Assembly (NCBI GenBank): GCA_037718865.1
Contig: JBBJMP010000003.1
Span: forward strand, 1-64,000
Length of the DNA stretch: 64,000 nucleotides
Direction of reading: 5' to 3'
From: JADCRZ01 sp037718865
Lineage (GTDB): Bacteria; Bacteroidota; Bacteroidia; Chitinophagales; Chitinophagaceae
Below the pieces are notes generated by a model that was not told the origin of the DNA, made no database searches, and saw only the letters and a program-made list of their open reading frames with translations. Both the position numbers and the translations under genes were made by a program. This document shows, in pieces, positions 38,450-47,373 of this stretch (positions within the stretch are counted from its first letter, which is position 1; each line of letters opens with the position of its first letter).

Positions 38450-40140
38450 TTATTCTTTCAGCCGGATGCGTTTTTTGAATTCTTCCTCGCCGTTTATAAT
38501 GGCCTTAAAATAAAAACGGCCTTTGGGAAAACGGCTCAAGTCGTACGTAAACAAGGCTTCTTTTAATTGTGCATACCGATGTTCCTCCACGACTTTTTCT
38601 CCTGGATCGGTAACGATTTGCACCACCACATCCTGCGGGGTGTTGGCAAAAAAATCAAAGGTAGTTTTATCGTTGGTGCGGGTAGGATACAGCCCATAAG
38701 ATGGCTGTGGAGCAACCGTGTTTGTGCCTGCACCCACTTCAAAATCGTATTGCACAAACGAACCGAAATCCGACTCAAAATCTTTGATCATTTCTCCTTT
38801 TCCGTTCAGCAGGCGCAGCTTGCCACGGCCACCACGGGCATTGGCGCAAAACTCCAATCCATTACCGGCCGTATCGTTGATGGTAAACCGGTACCGCCCT
38901 TTTGCAAGCACGATGGTATCGCGATAAACCGTGTTGGCATCTAAGGACCCCGAATCTCTTTTCTTTATCACATCCCCATCACTGTTCCGCAGCATATATC
39001 CATTTTGTGCGGGCTGGTTGTTGGTAAGCAGGTACACCACGAGTGTGCTGTCATGGCCGGGAGCGGCTTTGAACGGAACGGCTGTTTTGTTATCCGGGGC
39101 ATACACATCTTTTTTTCCGTTAACCCGCATGATTTCAACCTCAAATTCATTGAGCCCTTCCTTGCTGTCAATGGTACCGGGTAAAGCAACCGTATCAACG
39201 GTGCCGGAGGCCAGCGTGCCTTTCCACTGGAAGCGCTTTTTTGAAAACCCCATAGTGCCGTAGCGGATGTCCATAGCGGTAATGGTTGCCTTCCCCAGAT
39301 TCCGCACGAGGATTTTCGGCTGTATAATGGAAGGATTAAAACGGCGGTAATCATCTTTCGAGGAAGGGGCAATTACATTATCAATACGTACATCATATTG
39401 CGCCGCCGGTCTTTTGTACTGGATCAGGTACGCGCTGATAACTTCCTCTGCACTTGGCGTTGAAGCCTTATACGGCTCCATGTTTACATCAATCTTATGC
39501 TGCTGCCCCGGCCTCACGTTGAGGTCGTATAGATCGGGTTGCATTAAATAGCCGGGGCACCAGCCGGCGCGGTCAAAAACCCAGGTTCCGGCCTGCGGGT
39601 AAAGCGGGTTTTCGCCGCATTCTTTCCAAATGGATTTCCGGTTTATTAATTTGTCATCAAACCAAAGTTCGCGGTACTTGTTGCAAAACTCACCGCAGCC
39701 ATCGGGCTTGTCCATACCGTGTCCGGTTTGTACTATGCGCAGCCGCGCCAATTGCGCTTCGGCATGTGCCGTAAAAATGATGGGTTTTAAATCCGTTTCA
39801 ATACTGCGGCTGCTGTCGCCATACCTAAAAGCGCCGTCATATATTTTATGAATGGAAATGGATTCCATGGCCGCTTTCCCTTTAATGATTTCAAAATCGA
39901 GGGTAATGCTCCAATCGGCACAACGCATCGTGTCGGGACAGCCAAATGTTACATGCAGCTTTATTTGCCGTATCGGTTCTTTTGCCGATGGGAACCGGCC
40001 CCATGCCTTATACAGATTAAATCCCTTTGCCGGATTGGTAACAACAGTTTGCCGGTTATGCGTTACGACGTGTACCGTATCGGCCGCTCTGATCAGCAGT
40101 GTCTGTACCGAAAGGAAAAGAATAAGGAGTGTCTTCATTG
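38450..40140 (-). CDS. PNGase F-like protein with T9SS-type C-terminal domain
   Basis: About 563 residues from the ATG encoding MKTLLILFLSVQTLLIRAAD (signal peptide). An upstream ATG (40264) would precede the signal. The middle part resembles PNGase F, which cuts N-glycans from asparagine: C-PDTMRCADW, TGHGMDKPDGCGEFCNKYRE and VFDRAGWCPGYLMQPDLYDL. From memory, PNGase F has C-x-E-W-D-R with catalytic Asp60. The aligned position here appears to be Ser (CADWSIT), whereas the Glu after GCG is kept, so activity is uncertain. The C-terminus (DLSRFPKGRFYFKAIINGEE, then FKKRIRLKE) looks like a type IX secretion sorting domain, implying surface display. It neighbours a fucosidase and a HexNAc kinase. 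Confidence 0.78.
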
Positions 40141-40235
40141 TCGTTAAACGGTTATTTACAAAAATTACTTCTGTGAAAACCCGAAATTCATATAACCTGA
40201 TCTTTGAAAGAAGCCATGTGCGTAATCGTGTAATG

Positions 40236-40290
40236 AACTTTTTAAAAATTCCATATTCATTCAACTCCCAACTTTTTCAAAAGCCCATGT
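40236..40290 (+). repeat. Dispersed intergenic repeat, close pair
   Basis: A degenerate copy at 40236 (AACTTTTTAAAAATTCCATA) is followed 34 bp on by AACTTTTTCAAAAGCCCATG at 40270-40289. Both are in the 284-bp gap upstream of the PNGase-F-like gene (start 40140) and after the kinase stop. Confidence 0.65.
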
Positions 40291-40424
40291 ACGCCTTGAC
40301 GGGTTGCATACGAAGATGGCATTTTCGGGTATCATACAATTTTGTACAATAACAAGATAAAAAGCCAAATCCTTTTTACCTGCTGAAAAGAAGTGCTGTT
40401 ATCCATAAAAATCATTCTCAAACG

Positions 40425-41465
40425 TCAAAGGCGTTGCAGTGTCGGTTCTTTTTCCAATAAGCGTTGAAGCAGTGTTAGTTGGTTGCCGGCACGAACCAGG
40501 TTGTGGCGGCTGTATTTGGCGCCGTAATACACATCGTCGTTGATGTAATCGGTAAGGAACCGCAAGGCTTGCATATAGATCATGAATTTTCCGGAATAGA
40601 AAACATATCTTTTTTCCGTTTCGATAAGCTCGTCATTCATCTCTGTCAAATACCCCCGCACAATGGCTTTGTAAAAGAGGTCTCGCACGGCAATCTTTGT
40701 AAAATCACGCTCTTCTTCGTTTGCCGGCGATAAATACGTCCGCATCATATCGCCTATGTCGGATATAAAAAAGCCAGGCATGACGGTATCCAGGTCAATA
40801 ACGCAGATGCCTGTGCCATTTTCATCAAACAGCACATTGCTGATCTTGGTATCATGATGCGTTACCCGCTGTTTTATTTTTTTGTTCACACAAATGTCCT
40901 TGTATTCGGCAACGATGTCTGCATGCAGCATCACCTTTTTGATCAGGGCTTCCGATTCTTGTACCCTTTCTTTATTGCCTTGTTTCAGCGCGGCAACGAA
41001 TTGCTGGTAACGCAAAGACAGATCGTGAAAATGCGGGACGGTAATTTTGAGCCGATTCACATTAAGCCCACCCAGCAAACGGGTGAACCGCCCAAACTGC
41101 ACCGCCGCTTCAAATGCCTGCTCCGGCGTTTCCACCACGTCTATGGAATGGGAACGGGGCACGAAAGGAAACATCCTGAAAAATCCTTCATCTTTTTTAT
41201 AAACCATTTCCTCACCGTTGCCGGAAAGGAGCGGCGCCACAAAAAGATAATTAGGGTCATGTTGTTTCAGGTACATGGCAATCTGTTTGATGTTATGTGC
41301 AATATTGGCCGGGTTCTCAAATACGTTATGGTTTACCTTTTGAAGGATATAGGCAGCCTCCGGCGTTGTTATTTTCCAGGTATGGTTAATAAGCCCGCTG
41401 CCAAACGCTTCTACGGCCAGCGACTCTTCCTTTAGTCCATATGCAGGCAAAATTGTTTGTAACAT
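40425..41465 (-). CDS. nahK: N-acetylhexosamine 1-kinase-like phosphotransferase
   Basis: A 346-residue cytoplasmic kinase of the aminoglycoside-phosphotransferase fold. FGSGLINHTWKI is the nucleotide loop, VTHHDTKISNVLFDENGTG is the catalytic HxD...N motif, and VIDLDTVMPGFFISDIGDMM is the metal-binding segment. The pattern matches NahK, which makes GlcNAc- or GalNAc-1-phosphate from the free sugar with ATP and feeds the UDP-HexNAc pool, as in the lacto-N-biose pathway. This would be the intracellular end of the pathway for HexNAc released by GH20 and GH109. A related sugar or choline kinase role cannot be excluded without alignment. Complete, no signal peptide. Confidence 0.82.
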   Translation of the reverse strand: MLQTILPAYGLKEESLAVEAFGSGLINHTWKITTPEAAYILQKVNHNVFENPANIAHNIKQIAMYLKQHDPNYLFVAPLLSGNGEEMVYKKDEGFFRMFPFVPRSHSIDVVETPEQAFEAAVQFGRFTRLLGGLNVNRLKITVPHFHDLSLRYQQFVAALKQGNKERVQESEALIKKVMLHADIVAEYKDICVNKKIKQRVTHHDTKISNVLFDENGTGICVIDLDTVMPGFFISDIGDMMRTYLSPANEEERDFTKIAVRDLFYKAIVRGYLTEMNDELIETEKRYVFYSGKFMIYMQALRFLTDYINDDVYYGAKYSRHNLVRAGNQLTLLQRLLEKEPTLQRL

Positions 41466-41511
41466 AATTGTCGGTTAAATACAAAATGCAGCAGTAACTG
41501 TGAAAATTTCC

Positions 41512-41625
41512 TTAGCCATTATTTAAAACCAACACCGGTTTACGATACGTCCATTGTCCGTCGGTAAAACCCGGGAACGCAGCGACCTTGTTGCCCGGTT
41601 CAATGGATTGTTGGCCTACGTGCAT
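41512..41625 (-). other. Possible protease gene remnant (S41-like), very short
   Basis: In the 249-bp gap between the kinase and GH20, a 38-codon minus-strand frame reads MHVGQQSIEPGNKVAAFPGF, then TDGQWTYRKPVLVLNNG, and stops. The end resembles the Y-x-x-PVVVL-N-x segment of S41-type peptidases, cut off before the catalytic Ser region. It may also be chance. I list it only because the gap otherwise holds nothing. Confidence 0.2.
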
Positions 41626-41714
41626 GAAGGCCCTCCAGCTACAGCATCGTACAGATCTTGCATAGATGTTTTTGGTTTAATTGATTTCGTAAACAAAATC
41701 GTTTAAAAAATCAT

Positions 41715-43592
41715 TCAATCAATTACCACTTGTTGAAAAGACGTTTTTCCTGCCCGGACACCTTCTTTAAATGCTGCCGCTTTGATGGTGGCCGTTTTAC
41801 GCAACTCAAAAGGTTTGGTGTATTGTTTGGCATTGGCAGACGGCTCGGAACCATCTACGGTATAATAAATCTGTGGCTGGTAGGCATCCGTTGCCAGCGT
41901 AACCGTTGCTTTTGAGGCTGCCGACTCCAGCAGAATGGTTTGGCTTACAGCATAAGCACTTTTAGCATACGGTACGCCCAGGTTATCATAGCGCCGGTAT
42001 TGCCGCTCCATCCGGCGCTTAAAATCATCCCAGTTTTTTTGTTCCGGTTGTGTCCACGCAATTTCGGCCAGTGCAGCCATACGTGGTATCGTCATGTAAA
42101 TTGCTTTTTCCGGTGTAGGAATGTATTCCGTCCAGAGGTTGGCCTGCACACCTTTGATATAGGCAGCTTCTTCTGCAGATAAAACGGCAGGCGTTGGGTT
42201 GTAAGAATACACTTTTTCCAATGTGGTGTACCCGCCTATGGCCAACGGTTCCAAAGAGGGCTTGCCCTGATAGTGATCAAAATATAAATGTGAGTTGGGG
42301 CTCATGATGACGTGATGTTTTTGCCGGGCCGCCTCAATACCGCCTGCTTCACCCCGCCAGCTCATGACCATAGCGTTGGGCGCCAGTCCACCTTCCAGAA
42401 TTTCATCCCATCCTATCAGCGTCCGGCCTTTGCCGTTGATATATTTTTCCATACGCTGGATAAAATAACTTTGTAGCGCATGTTCATCCTTTAACTCAAG
42501 GTCGCGGATGCGCTTTTGGCACTTCGGGCATTTTTTCCAGTTTTCTTTAGGCGCTTCATCCCCACCCACGTGAATGTATTTGGATGGGAATAACGCTATC
42601 ACTTCATCCAGCACGTTTTGTAAAAAGATAAACGTACTGTCGTTGCCGGCACAAAAAATGTCGTCATAAACGCCCCAGCTTTCCTGCACTTTTTTCCCCC
42701 TTTCCTGTTTGCTTTTTTCAGAAGGATGATAAGGGATCTCTGTTTCTTTTTCCGGAAAGCAACTCAGCGATGGATAGGAGGCAATGGCGGCCGAAGCATG
42801 TCCAGGCATCTCAATTTCGGGAACAATGGTGATGTACCGGGTGGCGGCATATTCGACAATATCCTTGATTTCTTTTTGGGTGTAAAACCCGCCGTACCGT
42901 TTGTTGTCGTTTCCGGTGCCGGGGTAATGGCCGACGATTGTGCCGTTGCGATACGCACCAACGGAAGTCAGCTTTGGATATTTTTTTATCTCGATGCGCC
43001 AACCCTGGTCTTCGGTTAAATGCCAGTGCAGGTAATTGAGCTTGTGCAGGGCCACATAATCAATAAACTTTTTTATAAAGTCGACCGGAAAAAAATGCCG
43101 GCCCACGTCGAGCATTATGCCCCGGTACGCATAGCGGGGCGCATCTTTTATGCTTATAAAGGGCATTTTCAATACAGCCGTTTTATCAACCGGGAGTAAT
43201 TGCAGCAATGATTGTAGGCCATAAAAAACACCGCTTCCGTCATTGCCCTTAATGGAAATCTGGCTATTGCTGATGTCCAGCTCATAGCTTCCCGATACCG
43301 TGTCGTTATTGCCCTGTATGCTTAAATAAATGGCATTCCCGGCAACCGGCTTTCTTACTTTTTTTAAGTTAAACCCGTACAGCTGCTTCAGGTAATCATT
43401 GAAAAAACGGGCAGCATGTTGCACCGAAGGATGCTCAGCTACAAGTGTTGTATTAGGCGTTATTGTAAAGGAGTCTGCAGATGCCGGCATTACCACTTGT
43501 GCCGGCATAGGTATGACGTTGATTTGGGCAAAAATGAAAAGCGGCAACAGGAGAACGCCGGTAAAAAAACTTCTCAGGAAAAATAATCGCAT
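41715..43592 (-). CDS. Beta-N-acetylhexosaminidase, glycoside hydrolase family 20
   Basis: About 625 residues when started at the ATG encoding MRLFFLRSFFTGVLLLPLFI (43592), whose signal peptide ends IFAQ. The frame to 43781 adds 63 residues before the signal and is not preferred. GH20b N-terminal domain, then barrel with GIMLDVGRHFFPVDFIKKFI, HWHLTEDQGWRIEIKKYP, VPEIEMPGHASAAIASYPSL and the catalytic pair in YIHVGGDEAPKENWKKC. The C-terminal chitobiase-C-like domain has YYTVDGSEPSANAKQYTKPF. Intact, unlike its paralogue at 34564, with which it shares WDEILEGGLAP. It is transcribed divergently from lacI. It would cleave beta-GlcNAc or GalNAc from glycan ends. Confidence 0.93.
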   Translation of the reverse strand: MRLFFLRSFFTGVLLLPLFIFAQINVIPMPAQVVMPASADSFTITPNTTLVAEHPSVQHAARFFNDYLKQLYGFNLKKVRKPVAGNAIYLSIQGNNDTVSGSYELDISNSQISIKGNDGSGVFYGLQSLLQLLPVDKTAVLKMPFISIKDAPRYAYRGIMLDVGRHFFPVDFIKKFIDYVALHKLNYLHWHLTEDQGWRIEIKKYPKLTSVGAYRNGTIVGHYPGTGNDNKRYGGFYTQKEIKDIVEYAATRYITIVPEIEMPGHASAAIASYPSLSCFPEKETEIPYHPSEKSKQERGKKVQESWGVYDDIFCAGNDSTFIFLQNVLDEVIALFPSKYIHVGGDEAPKENWKKCPKCQKRIRDLELKDEHALQSYFIQRMEKYINGKGRTLIGWDEILEGGLAPNAMVMSWRGEAGGIEAARQKHHVIMSPNSHLYFDHYQGKPSLEPLAIGGYTTLEKVYSYNPTPAVLSAEEAAYIKGVQANLWTEYIPTPEKAIYMTIPRMAALAEIAWTQPEQKNWDDFKRRMERQYRRYDNLGVPYAKSAYAVSQTILLESAASKATVTLATDAYQPQIYYTVDGSEPSANAKQYTKPFELRKTATIKAAAFKEGVRAGKTSFQQVVID

Positions 43593-43764
43593 AGATTTTC
43601 GGTATTTAGAGGAATTCTGCAAGACGTTGATTGGTTTTTTATCACTAATTACGATCCATTGATTCAGCAAGCACACAAACAGAAACAGGTTTCCTGCTTG
43701 CAATGCAACAGGGTTGGTAAATAATTTCGGTTTAAAATTAGGCAATCCGCGCAATAGAATCTTG

Positions 43765-43778
43765 CGCACTCGGTTGCG
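43765..43778. promoter_or_regulatory. Weak third candidate LacI operator
   Basis: CGCACTCGGTTGCG (minus strand CGCAACCGAGTGCG) shares CGCAACCG with the stronger sites. It lies within a larger inverted repeat TTGCGCA (43762-43768) ... TGCGCAA (43775-43781). It is 173 bp upstream of the GH20 start. The match is partial, hence the lower confidence. Confidence 0.35.
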
Positions 43779-43831
43779 CAAAGTTTGACACCTTTATACA
43801 GTACGTGCACAGGCTACTGGTTGCAGCAGGC

Positions 43832-43870
43832 CACGCAAACGTTTGATTTGGACTTTCAAACGGTTGCGTG
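43832..43870. promoter_or_regulatory. Paired candidate LacI-family operators in the divergent promoter
   Basis: CACGCAAACGTTTGA (43832-43846) and TCAAACGGTTGCGTG (43856-43870) are inverse complements with one mismatch in 15. Each half also contains its own CG-centred palindrome (GCAAACGTTTGA; CAAACGGTTG). The two centres are 21 bp apart, two helical turns, so dimers would lie on the same DNA face. This suits a LacI-family repressor encoded 185 bp downstream. The structure could also fold as a hairpin, but no plus-strand gene lies just upstream to terminate. Confidence 0.6.
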
Positions 43871-44054
43871 ATTTTTTGCTGTGTTGCCGGTGCGCGGGAT
43901 CATGAGGGATTATCAGGAGCGCGCTATCATTCATATAATTTTCTGCACCGGTGACAGGCGAATGGCAGAAGCGGACCGGCAAAAACGAATATAAGATTTT
44001 GAAAAAGTTTAGGAACTGTCTTAGCTTGTATTCATTACACGAACGACGGCTTGC

Positions 44055-45126
44055 ATGGAAACGAAATTGCCCACCATAAAAGAGATTGCGCAGCGGCTCA
44101 ACATCTCCCCCTCCACGGTGTCGCGGGCGCTGCACGACCATCCCAGCATCGGGCTGCGCACCAAAATGCGTGTGCAGAAGCTGGCGGAAGAACTGCACTA
44201 TGAACCGAACCAGACGGCCATTTTTTTCAAGCAGCGTAAAACCTTCATCATCGGCGTGGTGCTGCCCACGCTTACCGAGAATTTTTTTTCACGGGCCATC
44301 AGCGGCATCGAAGACACGGCCATACAGCATCATTACAACGTACTCTTCGGCCAGAGCCACGACGAGGTGGAGCGCGAAAAACGGATTGTAACGGCCATGA
44401 AAAACCAGCGCGTGGATGGCGTGATTGCCTCGCTGTCCAAGCACACCAAAAATATTGATCATTTTCTGGCGCTGAATAACATCCCGGTCGTATTCTTCGA
44501 CCGGGTGCCTGATCTGCCCAACGTGCACAGGGTATCCTTCGACATGATGCGCGGCACGCAGGAAGTCCTTGAATTCCTATTTGCACAAGGGCACCGTAGA
44601 ATTGGCGTGCTGAACGGCCCTCATGAAATGCGGTCGTCGAAACAACGCACGGATATGTACCAGCAGATGCTTCAGAAAAAACGTCTGAAAATCGATTTGT
44701 CCATTGTTGTTTCCACGGACCTCACCAAAGAAGGCACCCAAAGCCATGCAGGAACTGCTCAGCCGCAAGCCCAGGCCCACAGCCATTTTAACCATCAACG
44801 ACTGGGTGGCGCTAGACGCTATTCAGTATGCAAAATCAACAGGCTACCGAATCAATGAAGACCTTTATTTTGTTAGCTACGCCAACCTGCCCATCACCGA
44901 TTTTATAGAGCACCCGCCCATGGCTTCGGTAGAACAATACCCCTACGAGCAGGGCGCCAAAGCAGTTGGAGTATTGATGCAGTTGTTTGGCGGTGGCCCG
45001 GAGCAGCCGTATCAGAACATTGAAATTGAAGGCCGGTTGATAGTGCATGAAAAAGACCTGGCACCGTACAAAAAAGGCAGGTACAACAAGAAGCGTAACC
45101 TTTCCACAGCACAAAGCCATCGTTGA
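44055..45126 (+). pseudogene. LacI-family transcriptional regulator, with one frameshift
   Basis: A regulator of about 356 residues if read across one indel. The N-terminal LacI helix-turn-helix is textbook (TIKEIAQRLNISPSTVSRAL, hinge PNQTAIFFKQRKTFIIGVVL). The periplasmic-binding-like effector domain has VFFDRVPDLPNVHRVSFDMM and, in the second frame, AILTINDWVALDAIQYAKST and EGRLIVHEKDLAPYKKGRYN. The first frame runs to 44858, while the conserved reading changes frame near 44738 in ACCCAAAGCC, where one A is probably missing (DLTKEGTQ-KAMQELLS). This is a short homopolymer, so it may be an assembly error. It is divergent from GH20. If truly broken, the proposed operators would be unoccupied. 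Confidence 0.85.
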
Positions 45127-45148
45127 TCGATATGAGGTATTGATAAAG

Positions 45149-46573
45149 TTACGTTTTCTGCCGTACTGTTGTTGTGCCGCCGCCTTCCAATGTCAGCTTC
45201 ACCGGATTATTGCTTTTCCAGGCGCCGCGTGTGAAATCGGGCACATCTACCGTGCGCGATTTTTTAGCTACGGAGCGTTCGCTTAACGGTGCAACGGAAC
45301 TCCACAACGCACCGTCATACACATCCTGGTCCAGCGGCAGGCCGTTGCGCAAGCAGTCAATCAGCCGCCAGTCCATGATAAAATCCATGCCGCCGTGTCC
45401 GCCGATTTGTTTTGCTATTTCACCCACGTGCTTAATGATTGGCGGTGTATATTTCGTATACAGGTCTTTTAGTTCTTCGCTTTTTACCCAGTTGTGCCCG
45501 AAAGCAATACGCTCGGGCGCCGGGTATTTCCGGGCAATGCCTTTGGTGCCGCTGATTAAGTGAATGCGGGAGTAGGGCCGTGGCGTGGTTACATCGTGCT
45601 GCACCATAATGGTTTTTCCTTTCTCGGTATGAATCAGCGTGGTATTCATGTTACCGCGATAACTTTTGTTCGTAAACGGCGCATAAAACGGATCTTTGGC
45701 TGCTTTTTCCATTGCCCTGTCCGCCATCATGAAATCGTTGGTTGACATGGATACGAGATGACTCATTTTATCACCCCGGTTGATGTTCAGGCATTGGGCA
45801 ATAGGGCCTAAGCCATGCGTCGGGTACAGGTTGCCGTTGCGGAAGTTTTCTTTCAGCCGCCACATATCAGCATACCCCTCTTTGCTAAAGTTCAAATCGC
45901 GCAGGTCGTGTATATACGCGCCTTCGGCATGCACCAGTTCGCCAAACATACCGTTGCGTGCCATATTCAGCGTCAGCATCTCAAAAAAGTCATAACAGCA
46001 GTTTTCCAGCATCATGCAATGCTTCTTCGTTTTCTCAGACGTTTCCACCAGTTGCCAGCACTCATCCAGCGTTACGGCAATAGGCACCTCGCAGGCTACG
46101 TGCCGCCCGTGCTCCATCGCATAAACGGCCATGGGCGTGTGCAGGCGCCAGGGCGTGCAGATGTACACCAGGTCCAGGTCCTCGGTATTGATCATATCCT
46201 TCCAGCCGTTTTCACCGCTGTATTCCTTTGTTTTAGGCAAGCCCTTTTTCTCCAGTATCGTTTGCGCTTTGGACGCGCGTTGCGGATCTTTATCACACAG
46301 CGCTTTTATTTCCACGCCTTCAATAAAGGACACGCGCTCCACGGCGCCCGGGCCGCGCATGCCCAGGCCGATAAAGCCAATACGTACCTTGTCTATCTTT
46401 GGCGCGGCATACCCGCACATGTTGAAACGCTGGCCCTGGCCGGCCCAGTCGTAGGTGCGTTGCAAGGCTTCCTCTTTCGAGCTTTCTGACATAGCCCACG
46501 AGGGCAAACCCACTGCTAGCGCGCCGGAGCCTAAAGCAATATTGCGAAGAAATTTTCTGCGATTTGTACTCAT
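45149..46573 (-). CDS. NAD-dependent GH109-type alpha-N-acetylgalactosaminidase
   Basis: A 474-residue Gfo/Idh/MocA-fold protein whose pattern fits glycoside hydrolase family 109, which removes alpha-GalNAc (blood-group-A-type ends) by an NAD-dependent redox mechanism. A twin-arginine signal (NRRKFLRNIALGSGALAVGL) precedes the NAD-binding GFIGLGMRGPGAVER. Family-typical segments are GRHVACEVPIAVTLDECWQL, MLENCCYDFFEMLTLNMARN, NLYPTHGLGPIAQ and GGHGGMDFIMDWRLIDCLR. Tat export as a folded, cofactor-loaded protein fits GH109. Complete. A non-hydrolytic oxidoreductase of the same superfamily is the alternative. Confidence 0.88.
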   Translation of the reverse strand: MSTNRRKFLRNIALGSGALAVGLPSWAMSESSKEEALQRTYDWAGQGQRFNMCGYAAPKIDKVRIGFIGLGMRGPGAVERVSFIEGVEIKALCDKDPQRASKAQTILEKKGLPKTKEYSGENGWKDMINTEDLDLVYICTPWRLHTPMAVYAMEHGRHVACEVPIAVTLDECWQLVETSEKTKKHCMMLENCCYDFFEMLTLNMARNGMFGELVHAEGAYIHDLRDLNFSKEGYADMWRLKENFRNGNLYPTHGLGPIAQCLNINRGDKMSHLVSMSTNDFMMADRAMEKAAKDPFYAPFTNKSYRGNMNTTLIHTEKGKTIMVQHDVTTPRPYSRIHLISGTKGIARKYPAPERIAFGHNWVKSEELKDLYTKYTPPIIKHVGEIAKQIGGHGGMDFIMDWRLIDCLRNGLPLDQDVYDGALWSSVAPLSERSVAKKSRTVDVPDFTRGAWKSNNPVKLTLEGGGTTTVRQKT

Positions 46574-46670
46574 AATTGAAGGTTAAGTATTATAAATAGA
46601 TGGACGAAGTATTTTATTTTCTTTTGTTTTTACGCTGCCACACGTCTGGCTGTATTTTCAATTCCAAAAT

Positions 46671-46776
46671 GAACTTTTTGAAAACCCATGTTTGAGTCGG
46701 GAGTCAGCAATCGGTTTGCAAACTGATTCCTCGCCATCGCCGGCTCTGAGCTCCTAACTTTTTCAAAAACCCTTAT
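46671..46776 (+). repeat. Dispersed intergenic repeat, paired copies
   Basis: Two degenerate copies, AACTTTTTGAAAACCCATG (46671-46689) and AACTTTTTCAAAAACCCTTA (46756-46775), are 85 bp apart, upstream of the GH109 gene (start 46573). Between them is a further palindrome, ATCGGTTTGCAAACTGAT (about 46711-46728). Confidence 0.6.
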
Positions 46777-46869
46777 TCTGGTTTGAAGGTTACATGCAAT
46801 GCCTGAACGTTCGGCAACGTGTACTCGAATGCACAACCACTTTTTTACTTTCATTCTAATGTGATACTA

Positions 46870-47272
46870 TTTAGTAGTAAATACGTCAATCTCTGCCAGA
46901 AAGGTATGCGGTGTAGGTATCGCGCCGTTTCCAGGTACCCATAAATTGCCAGCTTCTCGCTTCAGGCGCATAAAACCAGGACGAGTAAAGGGTATTGCCC
47001 TGTGCGCCTGGCTTTCCCTACGTCAGGAATTTGTAGGTAGTACCTGCTTTCCAGTCATAAACCAGATAGCTTTGACCGCCGGTACCTTCACCCGCCAAAC
47101 CGTTGAACCGTAACGCTGGCGCCATTGCGGACGGATTGGGGTGGTGCCCTGCCCGGCAGCCGGGTCCCAAACAGAAAACAGGATGCGCCGTTCCGTTGCT
47201 AAATTTACCTGCATGCCGAAATAGCCTTCGCCAAAACCTTTGCTCTTCCCACTTTACGCTTAGCTTACTCAT
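46870..47272 (-). pseudogene. DUF3472-type protein remnant
   Basis: A broken gene with no intact frame. Pieces in different frames read EEQRFWRRLFRHAGKFS, MQVNLATERRILFSVWDPAA and GQGTTPIRPQW, then YLVYDWKAGTTYKFLT followed by an in-frame TAG, then GAQGNTLYSSWFYAPEARSW and QFMGTWKRRDTYTAYL. This order (VNS-ERRILFSVWDP, Y-W-x-GTTY-FL, TWFYAPE...W-FIA-W) is that of DUF3472 proteins common in Bacteroidota carbohydrate loci. It is bounded by the GH109 promoter region and an unrelated gene. Confidence 0.65.
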
Positions 47273-47373
47273 TTACATCTGTATTATAAAAGCCAAAAAA
47301 TGTTCTTCTTAATAAACAAGCCGGTCTGCAAATTTGCTGTTTATAGTTTTTTAATGCTTACATTTCAATTCAA

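Larger units (their letters stand above)
43593..44054. other. Divergent intergenic region between GH20 and lacI
   Basis: These 462 bp separate the divergent GH20 and lacI genes and should hold both promoters. They contain a weaker operator-like dyad (43765-43778), the strong paired palindromes (43832-43870) and one degenerate dispersed repeat near 43995-44010 (minus strand AAACTTTTTCAAAATC). No coding capacity is recognisable. Confidence 0.6.

Noticed and set aside
43832..43880. The lacI-proximal inverted repeat as a rho-independent terminator
   Set aside because: It can form a 15-bp hairpin followed by ATTTTTTG, but no plus-strand gene ends just upstream and the GH20 gene is transcribed away from it. 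The shared motif at 30,853 fits an operator better.
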